The notes: a model not told the origin generated them from the sequence alone. A stretch of 64,000 nt of DNA from Litoditis marina (GCA_964036275.1 OZ038437.1:62001-126000); one strand, 5' to 3'. Counted from the stretch's first letter, positions 10,248 to 24,636 are shown. Translations and numbers: made by a program.

Positions 10248-11339
10248 GTGAGGGCTCTCCATATACTCTGAGCACAGCTGCGTTTGCTGTAGTCGCCACA
10301 ATAGTGTCAATCAGCAGGGAACGCGTGAACACAAACTGAAAGTTATATTCATGATTTCAATTTCATCGATTTCGTAAGTAAAAAGACTGACATGAATATC
10401 CATAAAGCCAAGCATTCACTGCTGGTAAGGGTGTTCAGTGCCTTTTCTGTGCATTCGATGAAAATGTATTTGCACGTTACTTTTTACTAGTAAATACAGA
10501 GAATTTGTATTGCTTCATTGAGTAATTTCTTTGAATTGCTGAGCATTGCTATAGTCTGTTTCACGCATCAGTAGCCCTCTACAGTAAGATCATAAAACTT
10601 TCAAGTCAATTTTTCATATCTTCTAGGCATTGGAAATAGCCTAAACTTTGTGATTCTGTTTTCCACATTGGTTACTACAAGCATAGAATACAGTAGGTCT
10701 AAGAGGCACTTTGTTGGTTTAATAAATCCGCTTGAAAATACGGAAGATTACTGTAGAAAGTCATGGGTGGGTGAAACGAACTATATTGACACCGCAGTGT
10801 CTTCTGTACGTGATATTTTTGTTTTTTATTTCGAATTAAGACTTACAATCTTCAAAATAAGAAAACTAACGTTTTGTGAAACGGGAACTATGTTCATTCT
10901 GCAATCACTCGAACGATCCGAGATCTTTAGTGAGCAGCTATTCACATTTGTAATCATTTCGCAGAGTTCAACATCGGCCACTAACTGACAACTGTTGCTA
11001 TCCACCGGTATCAGACACTCTATGGAACTACAGTCGGAAGGTTTGGCGAAACGGCGATGTACTCTGTAAAGTGGAAGGTTTTTGCACCACACACACAATA
11101 AAGCATTTTGGTAGTTCATCTTATGCCAACATGTCTAACTCAATTAGAGAGCACTTATCAAGAAAATAGTTTAACCAGCTTGAGCACAGTCTACCTGACA
11201 AAATTTACACTTGAAAACGGACCGTTTACGTTGAAAATCGATTTGATTGCCAATATGTCAATTGAGTTGAAATGTATAACTAAACTTAATATAAGTCTAA
11301 ACTTTTCAAACTATCAACTACATTCTTACGTTTTTCGTT

Positions 11340-14300
11340 TGTGTCAGATCTGACACAACACTGAAAACTCCACCATTTTCATTGAAACCAAGCATTTACT
11401 CCTCAATTGAGTTGAAATGTATAACTGAAGTTAATATAATTCAAAACCTTTCAAACTCTCAACTACATTCCTACGTTTTTCGTTTGTGTCAGATCTGACA
11501 CAACACTGAAAACTCCACCATTTTCATTGAAACCAAGCATTTACTCCTCAATTGAGTTGAAATGTATAACTGAAGTTAATATAATTCAAAACCTTTCAAA
11601 CTCTCAACTACATTCCTGCGTTTTTCGTTTGTGTCAGATCTGACACAACACTGAAAACTCCACCATTTTGATTGAAACAAAGCATTTAGTCCTCAATTGA
11701 GTTGAAATGTATAACTGAAGTTAATATAATTCAAAACCTTTCAAACTCTCAACTACATTCCTACGTTTTTCGTTTGTGTCAGATCTGACACAACACTGAA
11801 AACTCCACCATTTTCATTGAAACCAAGCATTTACTCCTCAATTGAGTTGAAATGTATAACTGAAGTTAATATAATTCAAAACCTTTCAAACTCTCAACTA
11901 CATTCCTGCGTTTTTCGTTTGTGTCAGATCTGACACAACACTGAAAACTCCACCATTTTGATTGAAACAAAGCATTTAGTCCTCAATTGAGTTGAAATGT
12001 ATAACTGAAGTTAATATAATTCAAAACCTCTCCAACTGTCAACTACATTCCTACGTTTTTCGTTTGTGTCAGATCTGACACAACACTGAAAACTCCACCA
12101 TTTTCATTGAAACAAAGCCTTTAGTCCTCAATTGAGTTGAAATGTATAACTGAAGTTAATATAATTCAAAACCTTTCAAACTCTCAACTACATTCCTACG
12201 TTTTTCGTTTGTGTCAGATCTGACACAACACTGAAAACTCCACCATTTTCATTGAAACCAAGCATTTACTCCCCAATTGAATTGAAATGTATGACTGAAG
12301 TTGATATAAGTCAAAACCTCTCCAACTGTCAACTACATTCCTACGTTTTTCGTTGGTGTCAGATCTGATACAACACTAAAAACTCACGATTCTCACTAAA
12401 ACAAAGCATTTAGTCCTCAATTGAGTTGAAATGTATAACTGAAGTTGATATAAGTCAAAACCTTCCAAACTCTCAACTACATTCCTACGTGTTTCGTTTG
12501 TGTCAGATCTGACACAACACTGAAAACTCCACCATTTTCATTGAAACCAAGCATTTACTCCTCAATTGAGTTAAAATGTATAACTGAAGTTAATATAAGT
12601 CAAAAACTTTCAAACTCTCAACTACATTCCTACGTTTTTCGTTTGTGTCAGATCTGACACAACACTGAAAACTCCACCATTTTCATTGAAACCAAGCATT
12701 TACTCCTCAATTGAGTTGAAATGTATAACTTAACTTAATATAAGTCAAAAACTTTCAAACTCTCAACTACATTCTTACGTTTTTCGTTTGTGTCAGATCT
12801 GACACAACACTGAAAACTCCACCAGTTTCATTGGAACCAAGCATTTACTCCTCAATTGAGTTGAAATGTATAACTGAAGTTAATATAAGTCAAAACATTT
12901 CAAACTCTCAACTACATTCCTACGTTTTTCGTTTGTGTCAGATCTGACACAACACTGAAAACTCCACCATTTTCATTGAAACCAAGCATTTACTCCTCAA
13001 TTGAGTTGAAATGTATAACTGAAGTTAATATAAGTCAAAACCTTTCAAACTCTCAACTACATTCCTACGTTTTTCGTTTGTGTCAGATCTGACACAACAC
13101 TGAAAACTCCACCATTTTCATTGAAACCAAGCACTTACTCCTCAATTGAGTTGAAATGTATAACTGAAGTTAATATAATTCAAAACCTTTCAAACTCTCA
13201 ACTCAACTACATTCTTACGTTTTTCGTTTGTGTCAGATCTGACACAACACTGAAAACTCCACCATTTTCATTGAAACAAAGCATTTAGTCCTCAATTGAG
13301 TTGAAATGTATAACTGAAGTTGATATAAGTCAAAACCTTCCAAACTCTCAACTACATTCCTACGTGTTTCGTTTGTGTCAGATCTGACACAACACTGAAA
13401 ACTCCACCATTTTCATTGAAACCAAGCATTTACTCCTCAATTGAGTTAAAATGTATAACTGAAGTTAATATAAGTCAAAAACTTTCAAACTCTCAACTAC
13501 ATTCCTACGTTTTTCGTTTGTGTCAGATCTGACACAACACTGAAAACTCCACCATTTTCATTGAAACCAAGCATTCACTCCTCAATTGAGTTGAAATGTA
13601 TAACTTAACTTAATATAAGTCAAAAACTTTCAAACTCTCAACTACATTCTTACGTTTTTCGTTTGTGTCAGATCTGACACAACACTGAAAACTCCACCAG
13701 TTTCATTGGAACCAAGCATTTACTCCTCAATTGAGTTGAAATGTATAACTGAAGTTAATATAAGTCAAAACATTTCAAACTCTCAACTACATTCCTACGT
13801 TTTTCGTTTGTGTCAGATCTGACACAACACTGAAAACTCCACCATTTTCATTGAAACCAAGCATTTACTCCTCAATTGAGTTGAAATGTATAACTGAAGT
13901 TAATATAAGTCAAAACCTTTCAAACTCTCAACTACATTCCTACGTTTTTCGTTTGTGTCAGATCTGACACAACACTGAAAACTCCACCATTTTCATTGAA
14001 ACCAAGCACTTACTCCTCAATTGAGTTGAAATGTATAACTGAAGTTAATATAATTCAAAACCTTTCAAACTCTCAACTCAACTACATTCTTACGTTTTTC
14101 GTTTGTGTCAGATCTGACACAACACTGAAAACTCCACCATTTTCATTGAAACCAAGCATTTACTCCTCAATTGAGTTGAAATGTATAACTGAAGTTAATA
14201 TAATTCAAAACCTTTCAAACTCTCAACTACATTCCTACGTTTTTCGTTTGTGTCAGATCTGACACAACACTGAAAACTCCACCATTTTCATTGAAACCAA

Positions 14301-17300
14301 GCATTTACTCCTCAATTGAGTTGAAATGTATAACTGAAGTTAATATAATTCAAAACCTTTCAAACTCTCAACTACATTCCTACGTTTTTCGTTTGTGTCA
14401 GATCTGACACAACACTGAAAACTCCACCATTTTCATTGAAACCAAGCATTTACTCCCCAATTGAGTTGAAATGTATGACTGAAGTTAATATAAGTCAAAA
14501 CCTCTCCAACTGTCAACTACATTCCTACGTTTTTCGTTTGTGTCAGATCTGACACAACACTGAAAACTCCACCATTTTCATTGAAACAAAGCATTTAGTC
14601 CTCAATTGAGTTGAAATGTATAACTGAAGTTAATATAATTCAAAACCTTTCAAACTCTCAACTACATTCCTACGTTTTTCGTTTGTGTCAGATCTGACAC
14701 AACACTGAAAACTCCACCATTTTCATTGAAACCAAGCATTTACTCCCCAATTGAGTTGAAATGTATGACTGAAGTTAATATAAGTCAAAACCTTTATAAC
14801 TCTCAACTACATTCCTACGTTTTTCGTTTGTGTCAGATCTGATACAACACTAAAAACTCCACCATTTTCATTAAAATCAAGCATTTAGTCCCCAATTGAG
14901 TTGAAATGTATAACTGAAGTTAATATAGGTCAAAACCTTTCAAACTCTCAACTACATTCCTACGTTTTTCGTTTGTGTCAGATCTGATACAACACTAAAA
15001 ACTCTACCATTTTCATTGAAACCAAGCATTTACTCCCCAATTGAGTTGAATTGTATAACTGAAGTTAATATAAGTCAAAACCTTTCAAACTCTCAACTAC
15101 ATTCCTACGTTTTTCGTTTGTGTCAGATCTGACACAACACTGAAAACTCCACCATTTTCATTAAAACCAAGCATTTACTCCCCAATTGAGTTGAATTGTA
15201 TAACTGAAGTTAATATAAGTCAAAACCTTTCAAACTCTCAACTACATTCCTACGTTTTTCGTTTGTGTCAGATCTGACACAACACTGAAAACTCCACCAT
15301 TTTCATTAAAACCAAGCATTTAGTCCCCAATTGAGTTGAAATGTATAACTGAAGTTAATATAATTCAAAACCTTTCAAACTCTCAACTACATTCCTACGT
15401 GTTTCGTTTGTGTCAGATCTGACACAACACTGAAAACTCCACCATTTTCATTGAAACCAAGCATTTACTCCTCAATTGAGTTAAAATGTATAACTGAAGT
15501 TAATATAAGTCAAAAACTTTCAAACTCTCAACTACATTCCTACGTTTTTCGTTTGTGTCAGATCTGACACAACACTGAAAACTCCACCATTTTCATTGAA
15601 ACCAAGCATTTACTCCTCAATTGAGTTGAAATGTATAACTTAACTTAATATAAGTCAAAAACTTTCAAACTCTCAACTACATTCTTACGTTTTTCGTTTG
15701 TGTCAGATCTGACACAACACTGAAAACTCCACCAGTTTCATTGGAACCAAGCATTTACTCCTCAATTGAGTTGAAATGTATGACTGAAGTTAATATAAGT
15801 CAAAACCTTTCAAACTCTCAACTACATTCCTACGTTTTTCGTTTGTGTCAGATCTCACACAACACTGAAAACTCCACCATTTTCATTGAAACAAAGCATT
15901 TAGTCCTCAATTGAGTTGAAATGTATAACTGAAGTTAATATAATTCAAAACCTTTCAAACTCTCAACTACATTCCTACGTTTTTCGTTTGTGTCAGATCT
16001 GACACAACACTGAAAACTCCACCATTTTCATTGAAACCAAGCATTTACTCCCCAATTGAGTTGAAATGTATGACTGAAGTTAATATAAGTCAAAACCTTT
16101 ATAACTCTCAACTACATTCCTACGTTTTTCGTTTGTGTCAGATCTGATACAACACTAAAAACTCCACCATTTTCATTAAAATCAAGCATTTAGTCCCCAA
16201 TTGAGTTGAAATGTATAACTGAAGTTAATATAGGTCAAAACCTTTCAAACTCTCAACTACATTCCTACGTTTTTCGTTTGTGTCAGATCTGATACAACAC
16301 TAAAAACTCTACCATTTTCATTGAAACCAAGCATTTACTCCCCAATTGAGTTGAATTGTATAACTGAAGTTAATATAAGTCAAAACCTTTCAAACTCTCA
16401 ACTACATTCCTACGTTTTTCGTTTGTGTCAGATCTGACACAACACTGAAAACTCCACCATTTTCATTGAAACCAAGCATTTACTCCCCAATTGAGTTGAA
16501 ATGTATGACTGAAGTTAATATAAGTCAAAACCTTTATAACTCTCAACTACATTCCTACGTTTTTCGTTTGTGTCAGATCTGATACAACACTAAAAACTCC
16601 ACCATTTTCATTAAAATCAAGCATTTAGTCCCCAATTGAGTTGAAATGTATAACTGAAGTTAATATAGGTCAAAACCTTTCAAACTCTCAACTACATTCC
16701 TACGTTTTTCGTTTGTGTCAGATCTGATACAACACTAAAAACTCTACCATTTTCATTGAAACCAAGCATTTACTCCCCAATTGAGTTGAATTGTATAACT
16801 GAAGTTAATATAAGTCAAAACCTTTCAAACTCTCAACTACATTCCTACGTTTTTCGTTTGTGTCAGATCTGACACAACACTGAAAACTCCACCATTTTCA
16901 TTAAAACCAAGCATTTAGTCCCCAATTGAGTTGAAATGTATAACTGAAGTTAATATAATTCAAAACCTTTCAAACTCTCAACTACATTCCTACGTGTTTC
17001 GTTTGTGTCAGATCTGACACAACACTGAAAACTCCACCATTTTCATTGAAACCAAGCATTTACTCCTCAATTGAGTTAAAATGTATAACTGAAGTTAATA
17101 TAAGTCAAAAACTTTCAAACTCTCAACTACATTCCTACGTTTTTCGTTTGTGTCAGATCTGACACAACACTGAAAACTCCACCATTTTCATTGAAACCAA
17201 GCATTTACTCCTCAATTGAGTTGAAATGTATAACTTAACTTAATATAAGTCAAAAACTTTCAAACTCTCAACTACATTCTTACGTTTTTCGTTTGTGTCA

Positions 17301-18755
17301 GATCTGACACAACACTGAAAACTCCACCAGTTTCATTGGAACCAAGCATTTACTCCTCAATTGAGTTGAAATGTATAACTGAAGTTAATATAAGTCAAAA
17401 CATTTCAAACTCTCAACTACATTCCTACGTTTTTCGTTTGTGTCAGATCTGACACAACACTGAAAACTCCACCATTTTCATTGAAACCAAGCATTTACTC
17501 CTCAATTGAGTTGAAATGTATAACTGAAGTTAATATAATTCAAAACCTTTCAAACTCTCAACTACATTCCTACGTTTTTCGTTTGTGTCAGATCTGACAC
17601 AACACTGAAAACTCCACCATTTTCATTGAAACCAAGCACTTACTCCTCAATTGAGTTGAAATGTATAACTGAAGTTAATATAATTCAAAACCTTTCAAAC
17701 TCTCAACTCAACTACATTCCTACGTTTTTCGTTTGTGTCAGATCTGATACAACACTAAAAACTCCACCATTTTCATTAAAATCAAGCATTTAGTCCCCAA
17801 TTGAGTTGAAATGTATAACTGAAGTTAATATAAGTCAAAACCTTTCAAACTCTCAACTACATTCCTACGTTTTTCGTTTGTGTCAGATCTGATACAACAC
17901 TAAAAACTCTACCATTTTCATTGAAACCAAGCATTTACTCCCCAATTGAGTTGAACTGTATAACTGAAGTTAATATAAGTCAAAACCTTTCAAACTCTCA
18001 ACTACATTCCTACGTTTTTCGTTTGTGTCAGATCTGACACAACACTGAAAACTCCACCATTTTCATTGAAACCAAGCATTTACTCCCCAATTGAGTTGAA
18101 ATGTATGACTGAAGTTAATATAAGTCAAAACCTTTCAAACTCTCAACTACATTCCTACGTTTTTCGTTTGTGTCAGATCTGATACAACACTAAAAACTCC
18201 ACCATTTTCATTAAAATCAAGCATTTAGTCCCCAATTGAGTTGAAATGTATAACTGAAGTTAATATAAGTCAAAACCTTTCAAACTCTCAACTACATTCC
18301 TACGTTTTTCGTTTGTGTCAGATCTGATACAACACTAAAAACTCTACCATTTTCATTGAAACCAAGCATTTACTCCCCAATTGAGTTGAATTGTATAACT
18401 GAAGTTAATATAAGTCAAAACCTTTCAAACTCTCAACTACATTCCTACGTTTTTCGTTTGTGTCAGATCTGACACAACACTGAAAACTCCACCATTTTCA
18501 TTAAAACCAAGCATTTAGTCCCCAATTGAGTTGAAATGTATAACTGAAGTTAATATAATTCAAAACCTTTCAAACTCTCAACTACATTCCTACGTTTTTC
18601 GTTTGTGTCAGATCGGATACAACACTAAAAACTCCACCATTTTCATTAAAACCAAGCATTTACTCCTCAATTGAGTGGAAATGTATAACTGCAGTTAATA
18701 TAAGTCAAAACCTCTCGAACTGTCAACTACATTCCTACGTTTTTCGTTTTTTCTA
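11340..18755. repeat. ~146-bp satellite array with an 18-bp perfect palindrome
   Basis: About 50 head-to-tail units of roughly 146 bp. Each has TGTGTCAGATCTGACACA (self-complementary, BglII site at its centre) followed by AACACTGAAAACTCCACCA and an A/T-rich remainder. Variants such as CAGATCTGATACAACACTAAA and the insertion CTCAACTCAACTAC recur at multiples of the unit (for example about 13199 and 14075, six units apart), which shows higher-order blocks. Fragmentary open frames (for example 13996-14262) are translations of the repeat. Confidence 0.95.
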
Positions 18756-19336
18756 GTATTCTTACTAGCAACTCTATCTCGAAGTTTTTGGAGAGAAAAG
18801 TGGAACACGGGAAAAGTGAAGTTTTAGGCTCTTATTGCAACAGTCATTCACTGCAGACTGAGAGTCTGTTTGAAGTGAGTGAGTCTGGGGATTGATAAAA
18901 AAATATCGGTACAAATTACAGCTTGGCTCTCCCTGAGGAATCTGGTATCACATCTGACACATATGTGACAGATCTGGCACAAAGGTGCGACATCTGACAC
19001 AGAACATTTCAAATAGTAATCAATTATCTAAACCATTCTTAATCGATGAATGAACCCCTGAAAGATAACAAGAGAATCATGGTTATGTGGTTTTCTGTAA
19101 CCACCCACTCAAATGGATAAAATTTCAAAAATTTCATGAATTGAAAAATATTAATGATTCATTTTCAAGAAAATAGTTGTGTCAAATCTAAATTGTACTA
19201 TCTCAGTTGTTTCACATCACACGAAGCGTGCAATAAATGTTTTTAAAACCACTTTTCAGGTTTTTACTCTGACTGTGTCGTTTATGACACATTTGTCTCA
19301 GATCTGACACAGACTGAACCATTCAGACACATATGT
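18756..19336. other. Insert right flank, no gene seen
   Basis: A/T-rich single-copy sequence with scattered half-sites of the satellite palindrome (for example about 18950-19000 and about 19290-19310). It ends CAGACACATATG against the right TTACCCAA duplication. Confidence 0.6.
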
Positions 19337-19427
19337 TTACCCAAGTTTGAGGTACTTTCTCGTTCTGACCCAATGAAAGTTGTGGTTAAGACAAATTTTG
19401 GAACGCCCTCCAGTAGGAGGGCACTAA
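19337..19427 (+). pseudogene. sls-1: SL1 RNA gene, 3' fragment right of the insert
   Basis: Resumes with TTACCCAAGTTTGAG, then donor, Sm-type site and 3' hairpin. Together with 8003-8017 it restores one SL1 gene once the duplicated 8 bp is counted only once. Confidence 0.9.
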
Positions 19428-20416
19428 GAATGTGTACAAAAGTAAAAACACGTGTGTCACGTGTCTCACGTGAGCAGAAAACAGGTGTTCTCTAAAAGAA
19501 ACGTTGTAGTTTGCTCCACATCGGCAACAAAAGGGATGTTCATGCATGTTTAGTAGGTGTGGACCCGTGAAAATGCACGTTTTCCCACGTGAGTCACGTG
19601 AAACAAAAGTTGAACTTTTTTCCCCCATACACCTCAATTTAAGTTACACATCATAGAAAATACTTTTACAAAAGCTATTCGTACATTTTCCGATAGTTTT
19701 TCCAAATTCTCATCGAGTTTCGTGCCAGAGAACGAAATTGAAATTTGCTCCACATCTGAGGGCTACAATTGAGAATTGAGAGCTAAATCATTTATCTCAT
19801 CTATGAAAAACCTAACATTTCCATATACAACAGTGAACCGCGCGCTCTTGCCCCCGAAACAAGCATTCCGGCTCGGAGGTGTCCGGTGGCCTAGGGGATA
19901 GTGCTGCCGCCTCCCGTGCCGGAGGGGGGAGGTTCAAATACCTGTAGATTTTTGCCATTTGCAATCGGGAAATTTGCTCCGAATTAGCTTCTTTTCGTGC
20001 CGTGTGCATACAAAATGACGTGCCGATCGCGGAAATCTTGTCATTTTTGTGTTTCGACCCTCCAAAGCTGAGATATGAGCGAAAAACCGCGATTCTACAG
20101 GGCTATAGCTGGGGATGGGGAAAAGTTGGTGACTTGTACAGCGGTTGACTCACAGAAAACTGTATTCTCGACTGGTAGATCAAGAGATTGCGAGATACAA
20201 TTAACAATTGTTCGAATTATGGGCGAGGAAAGACCGTTAGAACTGCTATTTTCGCGCGTTTTGTCCGAATTCACGTGGAAACCACGTGACCTTGTGACTG
20301 AGAAATTTAGCAAATTAGTGGCTGGGAAAGTTATGAAATTGTTTGTTTATGTTTTATGTGTCCTAGTTGCGTAAATCTGCCTCCAGCATGTCCCTAGTAG
20401 ACCCCCCAATGCTTTC

Positions 20417-20535
20417 GCTTACGACCATACCACGTTGAAAATACGCCATCCCGTCCGATCTGGCAAGTCAAGCAACGTTGGGCCCGGTTAGTACTTGGAT
20501 CGGAGACGGCTTGGGAATCCCGGGTGCCGTAAGCT
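20417..20535 (+). rRNA. 5S rRNA, unit 6
   Basis: Intact 119-nt 5S copy, first after the insert. Confidence 0.95.
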
Positions 20536-20696
20536 TTTTACATTTTTATTTAAAACTAGATCGAATTTCCTTAGTTTTAGCGCCCAAACAAACCAAATAC
20601 TATCTGTTTTAGCGCTTAAAGGGGGCGTTTTGGCCAGCCGGCCAGACCAATATACGTACGTCTCATGAGCGTCCACCACTATCCTACCCTCTCGTT

Positions 20697-20794
20697 GGTT
20701 TAATTACCCAAGTTTGAGGTACTTTCTCGTTCTGACCCAATGAAAGTTGTGGTTAAGACAAATTTTGGAACGCCCTCCAGTAGGAGGGCACTAA
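20697..20794 (+). ncRNA. sls-1: SL1 spliced-leader RNA, unit 6
   Basis: Complete SL1 gene. Confidence 0.95.
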
Positions 20795-21783
20795 GAATGT
20801 GTACAAAAGTAAAAACACGTGTGTCACGTGTCTCACGTGAGCAGAAAACAGGTGTTCTCTAAAAGAAACGTTGTAGTTTGCTCCACATCGGCAACAAAAG
20901 GGATGTTCATGCATGTTTAGTAGGTGTGGACCCGTGAAAATGCACGTTTTCCCACGTGAGTCACGTGAAACAAAAGTCGAACTTTTTTCCCCCATACACC
21001 TCAATTTAAGTTACACATCATAGAAAATACTTTTACAAAAGCTATTCGTACATTTTCCGATAGTTTTTCCAAATTCTCATCGAGTTTCGTGCCAGAGAAC
21101 GAAATTGAAATTTGCTCCACATCTGAGGGCTACAATTGAGAATTGAGAGCTAAATCATTTATCTCATCTATGAAAAACCTAACATTTCCATATACAACAG
21201 TGAACCGCGCGCTCTTGCCCCCGAAACAAGCATTCCGGCTCGGAGGTGTCCGGTGGCCTAGGGGATAGTGCTGCCGCCTCCCGTGCCGGAGGGGGGAGGT
21301 TCAAATACCTGTAGATTTTTGCCATTTGCAATCGGGAAATTTGCTCCGAATTAGCTTCTTTTCGTGCCGTGTGCATACAAAATGACGTGCCGATCGCGGA
21401 AATCTTGTCATTTTTGTGTTTCGACCCTCCAAAGCTGAGATATGAGCGAAAAACCGCGATTCTACAGGGCTATAGCTGGGGATGGGGAAAAGTTGGTGAC
21501 TTGTACAGCGGTTGACTCACAGAAAACTGTATTCTCGACTGGTAGATCAAGAGATTGCGAGATACAATTAACAATTGTTCGAATTATGGGCGAGGAAAGA
21601 CCGTTAGAACTGCTATTTTCGCGCGTTTTGTCCGAATTCACGTGGAAACCACGTGACCTTGTGACTGAGAAATTTAGCAAATTAGTGGCTGGGAAAGTTA
21701 TGAAATTGTTTGTTTATGTTTTATGTGTCCTAGTTGCGTAAATCTGCCTCCAGCATGTCCCTAGTAGACCCCCCAATGCTTTC

Positions 21784-21902
21784 GCTTACGACCATACCAC
21801 GTTGAAAATACGCCATCCCGTCCGATCTGGCAAGTCAAGCAACGTTGGGCCCGGTTAGTACTTGGATCGGAGACGGCTTGGGAATCCCGGGTGCCGTAAG
21901 CT
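21784..21902 (+). rRNA. 5S rRNA, unit 7
   Basis: Intact 119-nt 5S copy. Confidence 0.95.
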
Positions 21903-22063
21903 TTTTACATTTTTATTTAAAACTAGATCGAATTTCCTTAGTTTTAGCGCCCAAACAAACCAAATACTATCTGTTTTAGCGCTTAAAGGGGGCGTTTTGG
22001 CCAGCCGGCCAGACCAATATACGTACGTCTCATGAGCGTCCACCACTATCCTACCCTCTCGTT

Positions 22064-22161
22064 GGTTTAATTACCCAAGTTTGAGGTACTTTCTCGTTCT
22101 GACCCAATGAAAGTTGTGGTTAAGACAAATTTTGGAACGCCCTCCAGTAGGAGGGCACTAA
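22064..22161 (+). ncRNA. sls-1: SL1 spliced-leader RNA, unit 7
   Basis: Complete SL1 gene. Confidence 0.95.
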
Positions 22162-23150
22162 GAATGTGTACAAAAGTAAAAACACGTGTGTCACGTGTCT
22201 CACGTGAGCAGAAAACAGGTGTTCTCTAAAAGAAACGTTGTAGTTTGCTCCACATCGGCAACAAAAGGGATGTTCATGCATGTTTAGTAGGTGTGGACCC
22301 GTGAAAATGCACGTTTTCCCACGTGAGTCACGTGAAACAAAAGTCGAACTTTTTTCCCCCATACACCTCAATTTAAGTTACACATCATAGAAAATACTTT
22401 TACAAAAGCTATTCGTACATTTTCCGATAGTTTTTCCAAATTCTCATCGAGTTTCGTGCCAGAGAACGAAATTGAAATTTGCTCCACATCTGAGGGCTAC
22501 AATTGAGAATTGAGAGCTAAATCATTTATCTCATCTATGAAAAACCTAACATTTCCATATACAACAGTGAACCGCGCGCTCTTGCCCCCGAAACAAGCAT
22601 TCCGGCTCGGAGGTGTCCGGTGGCCTAGGGGATAGTGCTGCCGCCTCCCGTGCCGGAGGGGGGAGGTTCAAATACCTGTAGATTTTTGCCATTTGCAATC
22701 GGGAAATTTGCTCCGAATTAGCTTCTTTTCGTGCCGTGTGCATACAAAATGACGTGCCGATCGCGGAAATCTTGTCATTTTTGTGTTTCGACCCTCCAAA
22801 GCTGAGATATGAGCGAAAAACCGCGATTCTACAGGGCTATAGCTGGGGATGGGGAAAAGTTGGTGACTTGTACAGCGGTTGACTCACAGAAAACTGTATT
22901 CTCGACTGGTAGATCAAGAGATTGCGAGATACAATTAACAATTGTTCGAATTATGGGCGAGGAAAGACCGTTAGAACTGCTATTTTCGCGCGTTTTGTCC
23001 GAATTCACGTGGAAACCACGTGACCTTGTGACTGAGAAATTTAGCAAATTAGTGGCTGGGAAAGTTATGAAATTGTTTGTTTATGTTTTATGTGTCCTAG
23101 TTGCGTAAATCTGCCTCCAGCATGTCCCTAGTAGACCCCCCAATGCTTTC

Positions 23151-23269
23151 GCTTACGACCATACCACGTTGAAAATACGCCATCCCGTCCGATCTGGCAA
23201 GTCAAGCAACGTTGGGCCCGGTTAGTACTTGGATCGGAGACGGCTTGGGAATCCCGGGTGCCGTAAGCT
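23151..23269 (+). rRNA. 5S rRNA, unit 8
   Basis: Intact 119-nt 5S copy. Confidence 0.95.
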
Positions 23270-23430
23270 TTTTACATTTTTATTTAAAACTAGATCGAAT
23301 TTCCTTAGTTTTAGCGCCCAAACAAACCAAATACTATCTGTTTTAGCGCTTAAAGGGGGCGTTTTGGCCAGCCGGCCAGACCAATATACGTACGTCTCAT
23401 GAGCGTCCACCACTATCCTACCCTCTCGTT

Positions 23431-23528
23431 GGTTTAATTACCCAAGTTTGAGGTACTTTCTCGTTCTGACCCAATGAAAGTTGTGGTTAAGACAAATTTT
23501 GGAACGCCCTCCAGTAGGAGGGCACTAA
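23431..23528 (+). ncRNA. sls-1: SL1 spliced-leader RNA, unit 8
   Basis: Complete SL1 gene. Confidence 0.95.
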
Positions 23529-24517
23529 GAATGTGTACAAAAGTAAAAACACGTGTGTCACGTGTCTCACGTGAGCAGAAAACAGGTGTTCTCTAAAAGA
23601 AACGTTGTAGTTTGCTCCACATCGGCAACAAAAGGGATGTTCATGCATGTTTAGTAGGTGTGGACCCGTGAAAATGCACGTTTTCCCACGTGAGTCACGT
23701 GAAACAAAAGTCGAACTTTTTTCCCCCATACACCTCAATTTAAGTTACACATCATAGAAAATACTTTTACAAAAGCTATTCGTACATTATCCGATAGTTT
23801 TTCCAAATTCTCATCGAGTTTCGTGCCAGAGAACGAAATTGAAATTTGCTCCACATCTGAGGGCTACAATTGAGAATTGAGAGCTAAATCATTTATCTCA
23901 TCTATGAAAAACCTAACATTTCCATATACAACAGTGAACCGCGCGCTCTTGCCCCCGAAACAAGCATTCCGGCTCGGAGGTGTCCGGTGGCCTAGGGGAT
24001 AGTGCTGCCGCCTCCCGTGCCGGAGGGGGGAGATTCAAATACCTGTAGATTTTTGCCATTTGCAATCGGGAAATTTTCTCCGAATTAGCTTCTTTTCGTG
24101 CCGTGTGCATACAAAATGACGTGCCGATCGCGGAAATCTTGTCATTTTTGTGTTTCGACCCTCCAAAGCTGAGATATGAGCGAAAAACCGCGATTCTACA
24201 GGGCTATAGCTGGGGATGGGGAAAAGTTGGTGACTTGTACAGCGGTTGACTCACAGAAAACTGTATTCTCGACTGGTAGATCAAGAGATTGCGAGATATA
24301 ATTAACAATTGTTCGAATTATGGGCGAGGAAAGACCGTTAGAACTGCTATTTTCGCGCGTTTTGTCCGAATTCACGTGGAAACCACGTGACCTTGTGACT
24401 GAGAAATTTAGCAAATTAGTGGCTGGGAAAGTTATGAAATTGTTTATTTATGTTTTATGTGTCCTAGTTGCGTAAATCTGCCTCCAGCATGTCCCTAGTA
24501 GACCACCCAATGCTTTC

Positions 24518-24636
24518 GCTTACGACCATACCACGTTGAAAATACGCCATCCCGTCCGATCTGGCAAGTCAAGCAACGTTGGGCCCGGTTAGTACTTGGA
24601 TCGGAGACGGCTTGGGAATCCCGGGTGCCGTAAGCT
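24518..24636 (+). rRNA. 5S rRNA, unit 9
   Basis: Intact 5S copy; upstream flank carries the GACCACCCAATG variant shared with unit 12. Confidence 0.95.

Larger units (their letters stand above)
8018..19336. mobile_element. 11.3-kb insert in an SL1 exon (satellite-bearing)
   Basis: Everything between the two TTACCCAA copies is foreign to the 5S/SL1 array. Its flanks (8018-11340 and 18755-19336) and its core share the palindrome TGTGTCAGATCTGACACA or close variants (8330, 8836, the core array, and about 19300), which suggests one composite unit. No terminal inverted repeats were seen: the left end reads TAGTAAGCAGG and the right end CAGACACATATG. No transposase was recognised, so the class is unknown. 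The 8-bp duplication would fit hAT- or Mutator-like insertion, by inference only. Confidence 0.55.

Noticed and set aside
11340..18755. CRISPR-like appearance (short palindromic repeat, regular spacing)
   Set aside because: The whole ~146-bp unit repeats, not just the palindrome; there are no unique spacers, no cas genes, and the genome is eukaryotic.
8018..19336. Terminal inverted repeats at the insert ends
   Set aside because: The two ends were compared and do not match as inverted or direct repeats beyond the 8-bp duplication.
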